64,000 bases of DNA from Bacteroides uniformis (lineage in GTDB: Bacteria > Bacteroidota > Bacteroidia > Bacteroidales > Bacteroidaceae). The notes under the pieces are model-generated. The model did not search any database, was not told the DNA's origin, and saw only the letters and a program-made list of their open reading frames with translations. This document shows, piece by piece, positions 7,781-17,557 of this stretch. A program made the position numbers and the translations under genes. Every line of letters starts with the position of its first letter. Position 1 is the first letter of the stretch. Location: positions 2,741,501 to 2,805,500 of the forward strand of contig NZ_CP102263.1 in NCBI RefSeq assembly GCF_025147485.1, read 5' to 3'.

Positions 7781-9475
7781 TTATATTAGCAAAACGATGA
7801 CTACACCCCATATTATTAATAAGGTATTGCCCACGGCATAGGTCACGGTGTATCCCAGAGCAGGTGTCTCACTCTCAACGGCATCCTGCACCGCGCCTAA
7901 AGCGGCCGTAGTGGTACGTGCCCCCGCGCAGACGCCCAAAGCCAGTGCCGGATGGAACTTGAAAACATACCTTGCCAGCAGCAAGCCGATAATCAGCGGC
8001 AGGGTGGTGGCGGCTGCTCCCACCAGGAACAGGCTGATACCTACGTCGTGGAAGCCCTGCACGAAACTGGGACCTGCCGAAATGCCCACTACCGCGATGA
8101 ACATGTTCAGACCGACATTGTTCAACACCCATTGCGAAGGTTCGGGAATGCGCCCGAAGGTGGGGTGCTTACTGCGGAGCCAGCCGAAGAACAAGCCGGC
8201 AATCAATGCGCCGCCGCTTGTGCTCAAGCTGATGGGGATGCCGCCGATATGGACGGAAAGTGCTCCGAACAAACCTCCGACAAGGATACCCAGGCCTACG
8301 AATATCATGTCCGTCTGGTTGGTAGGGCGGTCTATATACCCCAGACGTTTGGCTGCTGCTTCCACTTCCTGCCTGGTACCTACCACTTCGATGACGTCGC
8401 CGGCATCTACTACCGTTTGTGCCAGCACGGGAATGGATATTCCGGCGCGCTTGATGCTCCGGATACTGACACCGTGCATGAACTTTTCCCTTCGGATAAC
8501 TGCAACCGTCTTGCCGGCAACCGTCTTGCGTGTGATTGTAACCGGTAACTTTTCGGCAGGAAAATCCAGGAGCTGGGCATCTTGTACTTCCGGCCCTATC
8601 CAGCTTTCTTCGCCTATGATGTATTCGCGGCGTCCGCTTAGCACTACTTCGTCTCCCGGCTCTATCTGTATGTTCATGCTGACTTCCACCACAACTCCGG
8701 ATTTGCGGAGGCGTTCCACAAATAGACGTTTGTCGTGCTGCCGGAAGTAGACTTCCAGGTCAATCACCCGCTTTCCATTCTTGAACCATTCGTTTTCGAC
8801 CCGGTAGGCACGGAAAGTGACGGGGCGTGCCGCCGGCATGAATCCCGGTTCGTCAGCCAGAGAGCTGCCCATCTTCGCCTCCAGTTCCTTGCAGGCGGCT
8901 TTCACCTTTTCCAGCCCGCCTAGCATCTTGGGACCAATGGATGATAGGACCCATGCCGAGCCTGCCGTACCGAAAATGTAGGTGACGGCGTAGGATACGG
9001 GAATGATGTTGACGTAACTTTGTCGTTGGGCCTCGTCCAGTCCCATATTGGCCATGGTGTCTTCTGCCACTCCGATGACGGCGGAGATGGTTTGCGAACC
9101 GGCCAGCAGTCCGGCAGCTTCACCGGCATTGTAGCCCATCATCAGGGCCAGCAGCCAGGTCACTAACAGTACGGATACACACATCAGTACGGCAAAGCCT
9201 ACTTGGGGTAATCCGTCCTTTTTCAGTCCGCGGAAGAACTGGGGACCCACTTTATAGCCCACGGCAAAAAGGAAAAGCAGAAAAAATACCGACTTTATCG
9301 GACCCGGTACGGCTATATTCAGTTGCCCTACCAGTACGCCTACAAGCAGTACACTGGTCACTGTGCCCAGCGTAAACTTACCGATACGCAGTTTCCCCAG
9401 CCAGAATCCCAGGAATATAGTGAGGAAAATGGCAAGTTCGGGGCGTTCCCTGAGCTGGTTGAAAATCCATTCCAT
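7781..9475 (-). CDS. aspT: Aspartate:alanine antiporter, AspT family
   Basis: 564 residues from the ATG at 9475; an in-frame ATG 66 bp upstream would add a polar, non-family extension. The architecture is that of the AAE/AspT exchangers: an N-terminal membrane half beginning [17 protein letters not shown], two cytoplasmic RCK_C/TrkA_C domains in the middle (about residues 190-370), and a C-terminal membrane half ending in hydrophobic VVIVLLI. AspT proteins exchange external aspartate for internal alanine electrogenically. The neighbouring decarboxylase makes this substrate assignment firmer than for most members, whose substrates are unknown. Other YidE/YbjL-type transporters share the fold. 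Confidence 0.88.
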   Translation of the reverse strand: MEWIFNQLRERPELAIFLTIFLGFWLGKLRIGKFTLGTVTSVLLVGVLVGQLNIAVPGPIKSVFFLLFLFAVGYKVGPQFFRGLKKDGLPQVGFAVLMCVSVLLVTWLLALMMGYNAGEAAGLLAGSQTISAVIGVAEDTMANMGLDEAQRQSYVNIIPVSYAVTYIFGTAGSAWVLSSIGPKMLGGLEKVKAACKELEAKMGSSLADEPGFMPAARPVTFRAYRVENEWFKNGKRVIDLEVYFRQHDKRLFVERLRKSGVVVEVSMNIQIEPGDEVVLSGRREYIIGEESWIGPEVQDAQLLDFPAEKLPVTITRKTVAGKTVAVIRREKFMHGVSIRSIKRAGISIPVLAQTVVDAGDVIEVVGTRQEVEAAAKRLGYIDRPTNQTDMIFVGLGILVGGLFGALSVHIGGIPISLSTSGGALIAGLFFGWLRSKHPTFGRIPEPSQWVLNNVGLNMFIAVVGISAGPSFVQGFHDVGISLFLVGAAATTLPLIIGLLLARYVFKFHPALALGVCAGARTTTAALGAVQDAVESETPALGYTVTYAVGNTLLIIWGVVIVLLI

Positions 9476-9630
9476 AATCAAGTTGTTTAGGTTATATATT
9501 GGTTGTTCCGATGCTTTCTGGAGCGTCGTTTCGCTATACAACGGCTTTTAACGGGAAGTGTTTTGTACAAAAGGAGTTTTTTAGAACATTTATTCCGTAA
9601 AACCGAACTTTAAGAAAAAGTTTTCTTCCG

Positions 9631-9638
9631 TACCTTTG
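9631..9638 (+). promoter_or_regulatory. Bacteroides -7 box
   Basis: TACCTTTG matches TAnnTTTG, 26 bp before the ATG of the DUF5686 gene. No convincing -33 TTTG was found at the usual spacing. Confidence 0.5.
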
Positions 9639-9663
9639 CCATCCAAATTAGGTAAAACAAGGT

Positions 9664-12201
9664 ATGAAGTTGTTTTTTAGGGTATTTCTGCTTATCCAGC
9701 TGGTTACTCTTCCATTGAGAGCACAATATATGGTGCAAGGCGTTGTCACCGATTCGTTGACGAAGGAGCCGTTGCCTTATACGTCAGTTTATCTGAAAGG
9801 AACTACGGAGGGAGGGATGACGGACAATAACGGCCGTTTTTCCTTCAAGACCTATCGCCCGGAGGCCACGCTGGTCATTTCGGCCGTGGGATATAATGAA
9901 TATGTCCGGCTGATTCATCCTGCAAAGTCTTCTAAGTTCAATATTGCCCTTTCGCCAGCCACTTATGCACTGGATGAGGTGGTGGTGAAGCCGAAACGTG
10001 AACGGTATAAGAAAAAGGATAATCCCGCAGTGGAGTTTGTACGCAAGATGATAGAGCATCGGGATGACTACTCGCCCGACGAACGCGACTTCTGGAAACG
10101 TGACCGCTATGAAAAGATGACTTTTGCCATCAATAACTTCGACAGCTTGAAGCAACAGAAGTGGCTTTACCGTAAGTTCAAGTTTCTGACGGATTATGTC
10201 GATACCTCTGCCGTTACCGGCAGGCCGGTACTGGCCATCTCCAACCGTGAGTTACTTGCCACAGACTATTACCGCAAGTCTCCGCATAGCCGGAAACAGT
10301 GGGTCACCGCCCGCAGGCAGGCAGGAGTGGACGAGATGCTTTCCCAGCAGGGTATGGAGCAGGCTATCAGTGTCACCATGACCGATGTAGACCTTTATGA
10401 GAACAACATCACCTTGTTCACCAATAAGTTTGTCAGTCCGCTTTCCTCCCTTGGGCCGTCTTTCTACAAATATTATCTGATGGATACGCTTACCGTTGCC
10501 GGAAAGCCTTGTGTTGACTTGACATTTGTCCCTTTCAACTCCGAGTCGTTCGGTTTTACGGGACATTTATACGTCATGCTGGACAGTACCTATTTTGTAA
10601 AGCGTGCCGTCATGAACTTTCCTCAGAAAATAAATCTGAACTTTGTGGACTACATGAAGATTGAACAGAATTTTGACCGCGCGGAGGACGGTACGAGGCA
10701 GTTGCTCAATGAGAGTATCACTACGGAATTCAAGTTGGTGGACAATAGTGACGGTATTTATGCCAAGCGGGATGTGTATTACAGAAACTATCAGTATGAA
10801 CCGGATGACAAGGCTCTGCAGGCTTTCCGAAAACCGGAAAAGGTGATTGAAGAGACATCGGCTTCCGGCTATTCGGAAGCATATTGGGATGCCAACCGCC
10901 AGGTGGAAGTCAGCAAGAAAGAGACTTCGGTGGACAAGATGATGGCCCAGTTGCGCAGCTATCCCGTTTATTTCTGGACGGAGAAAGTGTTGAAGGTGCT
11001 GTTCACGGGGTATATTCCCGCTCCGAAGGAAAAAGAACCTTTGTTCTATATCGGTATGATGAATACCACTATCAGCGGAAATACACTGGAAGGGGTGCGC
11101 TTGCGTGCCGGCGGTATGACGACGGCATGGCTCAATCCGCATTTGTTCGGCAGGGGCTATATGGCATACGGTTTTCGCGACCATCGTGTAAAGGGACTCG
11201 CCGAACTGGAATATTCTTTTCATAGGAAGAAGGAATATGCCAATGAATTTCCTATACATTCGTTGAAGCTCCGTTACTTGTCAGACGTCAATCAATATGG
11301 ACAACACTATCTTTATACCAGTCAGGATAATGTTTTTCTTGCCTTGAAACGTCAGAAGGATGACCGTATCGGTTATCAGCGGAAGGCGGAACTGACCTAT
11401 ACCAATGAGTTCCATTCCGGCTTTTCCGTACAGATGACGACGCGTCTGCGTAAAGATGAATCATCCCATCTGATTCCTTTCGTCAAGCAGGACGACCATA
11501 ATACGTATGTAAAAAGTATTTCGACCAGTGAACTGGAATTGAAGCTGCGCTATGCTCCCAACGAGAAATTCTTCCAGACCCAATGGAACCGTTTCCCCGT
11601 TTCGCTGGATGCTCCGGTCTTTTCGCTTACACATACCATGGCTGCCAAAGGGGTACTGGGAGGAGACTATACCTATCACTATACGGAAGCGGGTTTTCAA
11701 AAGCGTTTCTGGTTCTCGGCATTCGGTTATACGGACGTTATCCTGAAGGCCGGGAAAGTATGGAACAAGGTTCCTTTCCCTTTGCTCGTCATTCCCAACG
11801 CGAACTTGTCCTATACCATACAGCCCGAGTCCTATTCACTGATGAATGCCATGGAATTCATGAACGATGAATACGCTTCCTGGGATGTGACCTATTACTT
11901 GAACGGCTGGCTCTTCAACCGTATTCCTTTGTTGAAAAAGTTGAAATGGCGTGAAGTGCTTTCCTGTCGCGGCTTGTATGGGAATTTGAGTGATAAGAAT
12001 AATCCGGCTTTTCAGCAGGATTTGTTCCGTTTTCCTGCCGGCAGCACTACAATGGGGCATACGCCATACGTAGAGGCAGGTGTAGGTGTTGAAAATATTT
12101 TCAAAGTATTGCGTGTCGATTATGTATGGCGTTTGACTTACCGAAATTTACCAAATATCGACAAATCCGGGCTCAGAATCAGTCTACACATGACATTTTA
12201 A
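9664..12201 (+). CDS. DUF5686 / carboxypeptidase-regulatory-like outer membrane protein
   Basis: 845 residues. A signal peptide ending near LRAQ is followed by a CarboxypepD_reg-like beta-sandwich (about 22-110: VQGVVTDSLTKEPLPYTSVYLKGT, FSFKTYRP, LDEVVVKPKRER) and then a long DUF5686 region rich in amphipathic beta strands, ending in an aromatic residue (ISLHMTF), as expected of an outer membrane barrel. The N-terminal sandwich is shared with SusC receptors, but there is no TonB plug. The family is widespread in Bacteroidetes and its function is not established. It is transcribed alone, divergently from aspT. Confidence 0.85.
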   Translation: MKLFFRVFLLIQLVTLPLRAQYMVQGVVTDSLTKEPLPYTSVYLKGTTEGGMTDNNGRFSFKTYRPEATLVISAVGYNEYVRLIHPAKSSKFNIALSPATYALDEVVVKPKRERYKKKDNPAVEFVRKMIEHRDDYSPDERDFWKRDRYEKMTFAINNFDSLKQQKWLYRKFKFLTDYVDTSAVTGRPVLAISNRELLATDYYRKSPHSRKQWVTARRQAGVDEMLSQQGMEQAISVTMTDVDLYENNITLFTNKFVSPLSSLGPSFYKYYLMDTLTVAGKPCVDLTFVPFNSESFGFTGHLYVMLDSTYFVKRAVMNFPQKINLNFVDYMKIEQNFDRAEDGTRQLLNESITTEFKLVDNSDGIYAKRDVYYRNYQYEPDDKALQAFRKPEKVIEETSASGYSEAYWDANRQVEVSKKETSVDKMMAQLRSYPVYFWTEKVLKVLFTGYIPAPKEKEPLFYIGMMNTTISGNTLEGVRLRAGGMTTAWLNPHLFGRGYMAYGFRDHRVKGLAELEYSFHRKKEYANEFPIHSLKLRYLSDVNQYGQHYLYTSQDNVFLALKRQKDDRIGYQRKAELTYTNEFHSGFSVQMTTRLRKDESSHLIPFVKQDDHNTYVKSISTSELELKLRYAPNEKFFQTQWNRFPVSLDAPVFSLTHTMAAKGVLGGDYTYHYTEAGFQKRFWFSAFGYTDVILKAGKVWNKVPFPLLVIPNANLSYTIQPESYSLMNAMEFMNDEYASWDVTYYLNGWLFNRIPLLKKLKWREVLSCRGLYGNLSDKNNPAFQQDLFRFPAGSTTMGHTPYVEAGVGVENIFKVLRVDYVWRLTYRNLPNIDKSGLRISLHMTF

Positions 12202-12266
12202 CTTAAATCTTACTAATAGGACATTAAATCGGATAAAATGACTAATCCCAATTGAGTAAAATACCC

Positions 12267-12274
12267 TAAATTTG
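12267..12274 (+). promoter_or_regulatory. Bacteroides -7 box upstream of the inositol-lipid cluster
   Basis: TAAATTTG matches TAnnTTTG and lies 28 bp before the ATG of the inositol-phosphate synthase gene. It is the only such box seen before the cluster. Confidence 0.5.
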
Positions 12275-12302
12275 AGCAATTTTTTAAACTCTAAATAATA
12301 CA

Positions 12303-13598
12303 ATGGCAATGAAAGAAAACATTAAGCCGGCAACCGGACGCCTGGGCGTGCTGGTAGTCGGAGTAGGTGGTGCGGTTGCAACCACCATGATTACCGGTAC
12401 ATTAGCTGCTCGCAAGGGCTTGGCAAAAGCTATAGGCTCAATCACACAAATGGCTGCTATGCGCATGCAGGATGGCAAAGAGAAACTTATCAAAGACATA
12501 GTGCCTTTGGCTGATTTGAATGATATCATTTTCGGCGGTTGGGACATTTTCCCGGACAACGCCTACGAAGCTGCTATGTATGCCGAGGTTTTGAAAGAGA
12601 AAGACTTGAATTTGGTAAAAGACGAACTGCAAGCCATCAAGCCGATGCCTGCTGCATTCGACCACAATTTTGCAAAACGTTTGAACGGTACGCATATTAA
12701 GAAGGCTGCTACTCGCTGGGAAATGACAGAGCAGTTGCGTGAGGATATCCGTAACTTCAAGGCAGCCAATAACTGCGAGCGTATTGCTGTGCTGTGGGCT
12801 GCAAGTACCGAAATATATATTCCTCTGTCCAAGGAGCACGAATCTCTCGCTGCTTTGGAACAGGCAATGAAGGAAAACAATACTGAAGTAATCTCTCCGA
12901 GTATGTGCTATGCATATGCTGCCATTGCAGAAGGCGCTCCGTTTATTATGGGTGCTCCTAATCTGTGTGTGGATACTCCAGCCATGTGGGAATTCTCCAA
13001 GAAAATGAATGTGCCCATTTCCGGTAAGGACTTCAAGAGTGGCCAAACTTTGATGAAGACGGTGCTTGCTCCGATGTTCAAGACCCGTATGTTGGGTGTA
13101 AGCGGCTGGTTCTCTACGAATATTCTGGGTAACCGTGACGGCGAGGTACTCGACCAACCGGAGAACTTCAAGACAAAAGAGGTCAGCAAGCTGTCTGTTA
13201 TCGACAATATCTTCGAACCGGAGAAATATCCTGACTTGTACGGTGATGTTTATCATAAGGTACGCATTAACTACTATCCTCCTCGTAAGGATAACAAGGA
13301 AGCATGGGACAACATCGATATTTTCGGCTGGATGGGCTATCCGATGGAAATCAAGGTTAACTTCCTGTGCCGTGACTCCATTCTTGCTGCTCCCATCGCG
13401 CTCGACTTGGTTATTTTCAGTGATTTGGCATTGCGTGCAGGTATGTGCGGCATCCAGACGTGGCTATCCTTCTTCTGCAAGAGCCCGATGCACGATTTCG
13501 AGCATGAGCCGGTACACGATTTGTTCCAGCAATGGCGCATGGTGAAAGAGACTCTCCGTAACATGGTGGGTGAAACAGCACCGAGTTATCTGGATTAA
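12303..13598 (+). CDS. myo-Inositol-1-phosphate synthase
   Basis: 431 residues of the NAD-dependent inositol-3-phosphate synthase family, close to the ~430-440 residues of short bacterial forms. The Rossmann motif is GVLVVGVGGAVATTMI, and the active-site lysine region is ISGKDFKSGQTLMKTVLAPM. It turns glucose 6-phosphate into inositol 1-phosphate, the head-group precursor for inositol lipids. It is first in a run of same-strand genes for inositol phospholipid and inositol sphingolipid synthesis. As I recall, the B. thetaiotaomicron counterpart is BT_1526 in a similarly ordered cluster; this was not checked. Confidence 0.95.
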   Translation: MAMKENIKPATGRLGVLVVGVGGAVATTMITGTLAARKGLAKAIGSITQMAAMRMQDGKEKLIKDIVPLADLNDIIFGGWDIFPDNAYEAAMYAEVLKEKDLNLVKDELQAIKPMPAAFDHNFAKRLNGTHIKKAATRWEMTEQLREDIRNFKAANNCERIAVLWAASTEIYIPLSKEHESLAALEQAMKENNTEVISPSMCYAYAAIAEGAPFIMGAPNLCVDTPAMWEFSKKMNVPISGKDFKSGQTLMKTVLAPMFKTRMLGVSGWFSTNILGNRDGEVLDQPENFKTKEVSKLSVIDNIFEPEKYPDLYGDVYHKVRINYYPPRKDNKEAWDNIDIFGWMGYPMEIKVNFLCRDSILAAPIALDLVIFSDLALRAGMCGIQTWLSFFCKSPMHDFEHEPVHDLFQQWRMVKETLRNMVGETAPSYLD

Positions 13599-13736
13599 AA
13601 AAACAGTGATAAGGTGATAAAAATAAGGTGGTAAGGTGATAGAGTGATAGCACTTTACCACTTTATCACTTTTATTACTTTATTGCATTTATCACTTTAC
13701 CGTTTTTATCGCATTTATCACCTCATTACTTTTTTG
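13599..13736. repeat. Low-complexity quasi-palindromic spacer
   Basis: The gap between the synthase and PgpA-like genes is built from variants of GTGATAAGGTGATA on its left side and their complements (TATCACTTTACCACTT) on its right, so the two halves can pair. The longest ORF through it would put these letters into an implausible N-terminal extension of the next protein, so it is read as non-coding. Confidence 0.6.
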
Positions 13737-14210
13737 ATGAAGAAACCCTCCCTCCTCCCAGTCATTATCGGTACGGGCTTTGGCTCGGGCTTTTCTCCTT
13801 TTGCACCCGGCACTGCGGGAGCTTTGCTGGCTACGCTTATCTGGTTCGGGTTGTCTTATCTGGTTTCAAGTGCCTGCCTTTTGTGGCTGACAGTAGCATT
13901 GATTTTGGTATTTACACTTGCCGGTATCTGGGCTGCTAACCGCCTGGAGGCATCTTGGGGCGAAGACCCTTCGCGCGTGGTGGTCGATGAAATGGTCGGT
14001 GTGTGGATTGCCTTGCTTGCGGCGCCCGCCGGACATGTATGGTATGCATTGGGAGCATTTGTCTTGTTCCGTTTGTTTGATATATTCAAGCCCTTGGGCA
14101 TTCGCCGTATGGAAAGTCTGCCGGGTGGAATCGGGGTAATGATGGACGATATTCTGTCCGGAGTCTACGGATTTATAATTTTGATTGTGGCAAGATGGAT
14201 AATCAGTTGA
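13737..14210 (+). CDS. Phosphatidylglycerophosphatase A-like phosphatase
   Basis: 157 residues, normal for PgpA (~155-170). Family signatures are IGTGFGSGFSPFAPGTAGAL near the N-terminus and DPSRVVVDEMVGVW, which carries the acidic catalytic residues, plus several membrane helices. In this cluster the likely substrate is phosphatidylinositol phosphate, dephosphorylated to phosphatidylinositol, rather than phosphatidylglycerol phosphate; this is inferred from context and recollection of the B. thetaiotaomicron pathway. The start at 13737 places the conserved motif at the family's normal distance and leaves the repetitive spacer untranslated. The 3' end overlaps the next gene by 16 bp. Confidence 0.88.
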   Translation: MKKPSLLPVIIGTGFGSGFSPFAPGTAGALLATLIWFGLSYLVSSACLLWLTVALILVFTLAGIWAANRLEASWGEDPSRVVVDEMVGVWIALLAAPAGHVWYALGAFVLFRLFDIFKPLGIRRMESLPGGIGVMMDDILSGVYGFIILIVARWIIS

Positions 14211-14722
14211 AATCAAATGGCAAAGGTGTGTCGTGGCGCCATTCTGTCTGGATCTTCTTCAAGGCCCAGATTTCTGCGCAATTCGCAAGCTTTGTCGATT
14301 TTCTGGTGACTATCCTTCTGGTAAAGGCTTTTGCTGTTTTTTATCTTTATGCCACATTCACGGGTTCCGTGGTAGGAGGCATTGTAAACTGTGCCATTAA
14401 TTACGGATGGGTGTTCCATGCCGAAGACTGTAAGAAAACGCATGTTGCCGTGAAATATCTCTTTGTCTGGGGAGGCAGCATTATACTGAATACCTGGGGC
14501 ACTTTTGCACTGACCGAGTGGCTTACGGGCATGACATGGGTCAATGGGCTGTTGGGATATTATATAGACAATGTATTTATTCTGTCAAAGATAATAGTCG
14601 CAGTGCTGGTAGCTTTTTTTTGGAACTACCATCTGCAACGTTTTTTCGTTTATCGTAATCACAATATAAAAGGCTTTCTGAAACATTATTTAGAGAACAA
14701 AAAAGACGAATATGAATTATAG
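14195..14722 (+). CDS. GtrA-family membrane protein
   Basis: 175 residues with four predicted membrane helices and the GtrA-like motifs [14 protein letters not shown] and [16 protein letters not shown]. GtrA proteins are thought to help move polyprenyl-linked sugars or similar lipid-linked groups across the inner membrane. Here the gene overlaps both neighbours (16 bp with the PgpA-like gene, 11 bp with the CDP-alcohol transferase gene), so it is clearly part of the inositol-lipid operon. A role in flipping an inositol lipid or a lipid-linked glycosyl donor for it is inference only. Confidence 0.86.
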   Translation: MDNQLKSNGKGVSWRHSVWIFFKAQISAQFASFVDFLVTILLVKAFAVFYLYATFTGSVVGGIVNCAINYGWVFHAEDCKKTHVAVKYLFVWGGSIILNTWGTFALTEWLTGMTWVNGLLGYYIDNVFILSKIIVAVLVAFFWNYHLQRFFVYRNHNIKGFLKHYLENKKDEYEL

Positions 14723-15365
14723 AGATTGGTTGCAGCAGGTGATATACAAGATTATCAATCCTGTGGTGCATGGTATGATTAGAATTGGCATTACGCCTAA
14801 CTTTATTACGACTACGGGGCTGGTGCTGAATATCGTGGCGGCTGCCTTGTTTGTGTATGCCGGGGTGTACAAGAGTGGTGAACTGGCCTATGTAGGCTGG
14901 GGAGGCGGTATTGTGCTCTTTGCCGGGTTGTTTGACATGATGGACGGACGTGTGGCACGCGTGGGTAAAATGAGTTCTACTTTCGGTGCGCTCTACGACT
15001 CCGTACTCGACCGTTACAGCGAGCTCGTGACATTGTTCGGCATCTTCTATTACCTGATGCTGCAAGGCTATTTGTGGGGCTCCATCATTACATTCATTGC
15101 GCTGATAGGTTCGCTGATGGTGAGTTACGTGCGTGCCCGTGCCGAAGGTTTGGGGCTGGAGTGTAAAGTGGGTTTCATGCAGCGCCCCGAACGCGTTGTG
15201 CTGACTGCCCTCGGTGCCATGTTCTGCGGTATCTTTGGTGATTGTACTTTATTCGACCCGATGCTGATACTAATTGTGCCTATGGCAGTGATTGCAATAT
15301 TGGCGAATTTGACGGCATTTGCCCGCTTGGCGCATTGCTATAAACTACTGAAAGACAAGGAATGA
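14712..15365 (+). CDS. CDP-alcohol phosphatidyltransferase (phosphatidylinositol-phosphate synthase-like)
   Basis: 217 residues, six membrane helices. The catalytic signature DG-x2-AR-x8-G-x3-D-x3-D is complete, starting [19 protein letters not shown] and followed by SVLD. The enzyme joins CDP-diacylglycerol with an alcohol head group. Placement after inositol-phosphate synthase points to inositol phosphate as acceptor, giving phosphatidylinositol phosphate. It overlaps the GtrA gene by 11 bp and the PAP2 gene by 4 bp. A phosphatidylglycerol-phosphate synthase is the main alternative but fits the context less well. Confidence 0.9.
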   Translation: MNYRDWLQQVIYKIINPVVHGMIRIGITPNFITTTGLVLNIVAAALFVYAGVYKSGELAYVGWGGGIVLFAGLFDMMDGRVARVGKMSSTFGALYDSVLDRYSELVTLFGIFYYLMLQGYLWGSIITFIALIGSLMVSYVRARAEGLGLECKVGFMQRPERVVLTALGAMFCGIFGDCTLFDPMLILIVPMAVIAILANLTAFARLAHCYKLLKDKE

Positions 15366-16294
15366 AAAATAGTTTGTTTCCCTCTGTGAGAGAGGCGGTG
15401 CTGGTGATTGTCATCACAGCGTTTTTCCTGATTCTGACAGCGGTCTGTATCGGGCTTCGTCCGGAACATTTCCTGATGGCGGGTATATTTTTGGTATTGT
15501 TCTTTGCCGGACAGACAACCCGTAAGTTGGCAGTGGCGCTGTTGCCGTTTTTCATATTCGGCATTTCGTATGACTGGATGCGCGTATATCCCAATTACCA
15601 GGTGAATCCCATTGATGTAAAAGGACTTTATGAGGCAGAAAAATCCCTTTTTGGCTTGTCTGTAGACGGTGCTGTCCTTATCCCTTGTGAGTATTTTGCT
15701 TTGAACCATTGTCCTGTTGCCGATTTCTTTGCCGGGATATTCTATCTCTGTTGGGTACCGGTTCCCATTGCATTCGGGTTGTGGCTCTATCTGAAGGGTG
15801 ACCGTAAGGTATATCTTCGTTTTGCGATGGTGTTCCTGCTGGTTAATCTCATCGGTTTTGCCGGCTATTACATCCATCCCGCTGCTCCGCCCTGGTATGC
15901 CATGAATTATGGTTTCGAGCCGATACTCGACACTCCGGGCAATGTGGCAGGCTTAGGGCGCTTTGACGAATTGCTGGGATGTTCCATCTTCAACTCCATT
16001 TACGGAAGGAATGCCAATGTATTTGCAGCAGTGCCCTCGCTCCATGCCGCCTATATGGTGGTGGCTTTGGCTTACGCGGTTATGGACCGCAGCAAAAAGT
16101 GGTTGATAGCGTTGTTTGCGGTGATTATGGTCGGTATCTGGTGGACGGCTGTCTATTCGGGACACCATTATCTGATTGATGTGATGCTGGGCATCTCTTG
16201 TGCATTGCTGGGTATTTTTGTTTTTGAGAAAGGACTGATGAAGTGGGGAGCGTTCGGACGCTTCTTTGAAAGATACAGTCGATACATTAAATAA
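15362..16294 (+). CDS. PAP2/Aur1-like inositol phosphorylceramide synthase
   Basis: 310 residues with about six membrane helices. The PAP2 catalytic motifs are spaced as in Aur1-type enzymes: [11 protein letters not shown] and [13 protein letters not shown] with the second and third histidine/aspartate set. Aur1 enzymes transfer phosphoinositol from phosphatidylinositol to ceramide. Bacteroides makes sphingolipids, and this gene ends a phosphatidylinositol biosynthesis operon, so inositol phosphorylceramide synthase is the best call. A generic lipid phosphatase cannot be excluded from sequence alone. Confidence 0.86.
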   Translation: MKNSLFPSVREAVLVIVITAFFLILTAVCIGLRPEHFLMAGIFLVLFFAGQTTRKLAVALLPFFIFGISYDWMRVYPNYQVNPIDVKGLYEAEKSLFGLSVDGAVLIPCEYFALNHCPVADFFAGIFYLCWVPVPIAFGLWLYLKGDRKVYLRFAMVFLLVNLIGFAGYYIHPAAPPWYAMNYGFEPILDTPGNVAGLGRFDELLGCSIFNSIYGRNANVFAAVPSLHAAYMVVALAYAVMDRSKKWLIALFAVIMVGIWWTAVYSGHHYLIDVMLGISCALLGIFVFEKGLMKWGAFGRFFERYSRYIK

Positions 16295-16302
16295 GGTATA
16301 CA

Positions 16303-17475
16303 ATGAATAATTTTGTTTTTTATAGTCCTACAGAGTTTGTCTTTGGCAAGAATACTGAAGTGCAAGTCGGTGCATTGGCGCGTAAGTATGGTGCACAAAA
16401 AGTGATGATAGTATATGGAGGCGGTTCTGTTGTACGGAGTGGTCTGCTGGATAGAGTGAAGCAATACTTGCAGGAAGCCGGTGTGGCTTATTGCGAAATG
16501 GGAGGTGTCCAGCCCAATCCCATTGACGGTAAGGTGTACGAAGGTATTCAGCTTTGCCGTCGTGAGCAGGTGGATATGATGCTTCCTGTGGGAGGTGGTT
16601 CGGTCATAGATACGGCAAAGGCCATTGCTGCCGGAGCCCTCTATGATGGGGACTTCTGGGATTTCTTTATCGGTCGTGCCAAGGTGGAGAAAGCGTTGAA
16701 AGTAGCCGTGGTGCTGACTATCCCGGCTGCCGGAAGCGAGGGTTCGGGCAATACGGTAATTACCAAGACAGAGACACTCCAAAAACTGGGTCTCTGTGCC
16801 CCCGAGCATTTGCGTCCCGTATTTTCCATCATGAATCCTGAACTGACCTACACCCTCCCGGCTTATCAGACGGCTTGTGGCATTGCCGACATGATGGCCC
16901 ACATCATGGAGCGTTACTTCACGAATACACCGGATGTGGAAATCAGCGACCGGCTTTGTGAAGGCACCTTGACAGCTATCATTAAAGAAGCTTACCGGGT
17001 GAAACAGCAACCGGACAACTATGCCGCGCGTGCCAACATTATGTGGTGCGGCACTGTGGCGCATAACGGAACTTGTGGGGTAGGGCGTGAGGAAGACTGG
17101 GCATCCCATGCACTGGAACATGAAATCAGTGCTATCTATAATGTAGCCCACGGTGCCGGCTTGGCTGTAATCTTCCCTGCCTGGATGGCTTTTATGGCAG
17201 AACATAATCCGGCAAAGATAGCCCAGTTTGCCCATCGTGTTTTTGATATACCCAAGTCCGAAGATTTGGAAGAGATGGCTTTGGCAGGTACTGCCCGACT
17301 GAAACACTTTTTCCGTTACATGGGCTTGCCGGTTAGCTTTAAGGAGTTGGGTATCGAGCATCCCGATATAGACCGTATGCTCGTCAGTCTGCGGCGCAAT
17401 AAAGGCGAACTGCTTGGCAACTACGTGAAGCTGACCATGACTGATTGCAGGGAAATCTATCGTTTGGCTTTATAA
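16303..17475 (+). CDS. Iron-containing alcohol dehydrogenase (YqhD/BdhA type)
   Basis: 390 residues, full length. The family signature is clear: PVGGGSVIDTAKAIA for NAD(P) binding, and metal ligands in ADMMAHIMERY (Asp, His) and HALEHEISAIYNVAHGAGLAV (two His). It reduces aldehydes to alcohols, usually with NADPH for the YqhD branch. It begins 8 bp after the PAP2 gene and probably shares its transcript, though no link to inositol lipids is evident. A strong terminator follows the stop codon. Confidence 0.92.
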   Translation: MNNFVFYSPTEFVFGKNTEVQVGALARKYGAQKVMIVYGGGSVVRSGLLDRVKQYLQEAGVAYCEMGGVQPNPIDGKVYEGIQLCRREQVDMMLPVGGGSVIDTAKAIAAGALYDGDFWDFFIGRAKVEKALKVAVVLTIPAAGSEGSGNTVITKTETLQKLGLCAPEHLRPVFSIMNPELTYTLPAYQTACGIADMMAHIMERYFTNTPDVEISDRLCEGTLTAIIKEAYRVKQQPDNYAARANIMWCGTVAHNGTCGVGREEDWASHALEHEISAIYNVAHGAGLAVIFPAWMAFMAEHNPAKIAQFAHRVFDIPKSEDLEEMALAGTARLKHFFRYMGLPVSFKELGIEHPDIDRMLVSLRRNKGELLGNYVKLTMTDCREIYRLAL

Positions 17476-17516
17476 CGAAAGGCATGTTTGGGGAGAGCTC
17501 CCCCAAAGCAAGAGCT

Positions 17517-17557
17517 AAAAAAGACGGCGAAGATAAATACCCTTCGCCGTCTTTTTT
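17517..17557. terminator. Bidirectional intrinsic terminator
   Basis: A perfect 16-bp stem (AAAAAAGACGGCGAAG at 17517-17532 with its complement at 17542-17557) around a 9-nt loop. The A/T ends serve as U-tract for either strand. It sits between the converging alcohol dehydrogenase and RNase G genes and reaches the last two bases of the RNase G stop codon. Confidence 0.93.

Noticed and set aside
13644..13736. Extended N-terminus of the PgpA-like protein
   Set aside because: It would translate the repetitive spacer, and the family motif begins right after the ATG at 13737.
16168..17361. 397-codon ORF antisense to the alcohol dehydrogenase
   Set aside because: Antisense shadow; the sense protein has complete metal and cofactor motifs.
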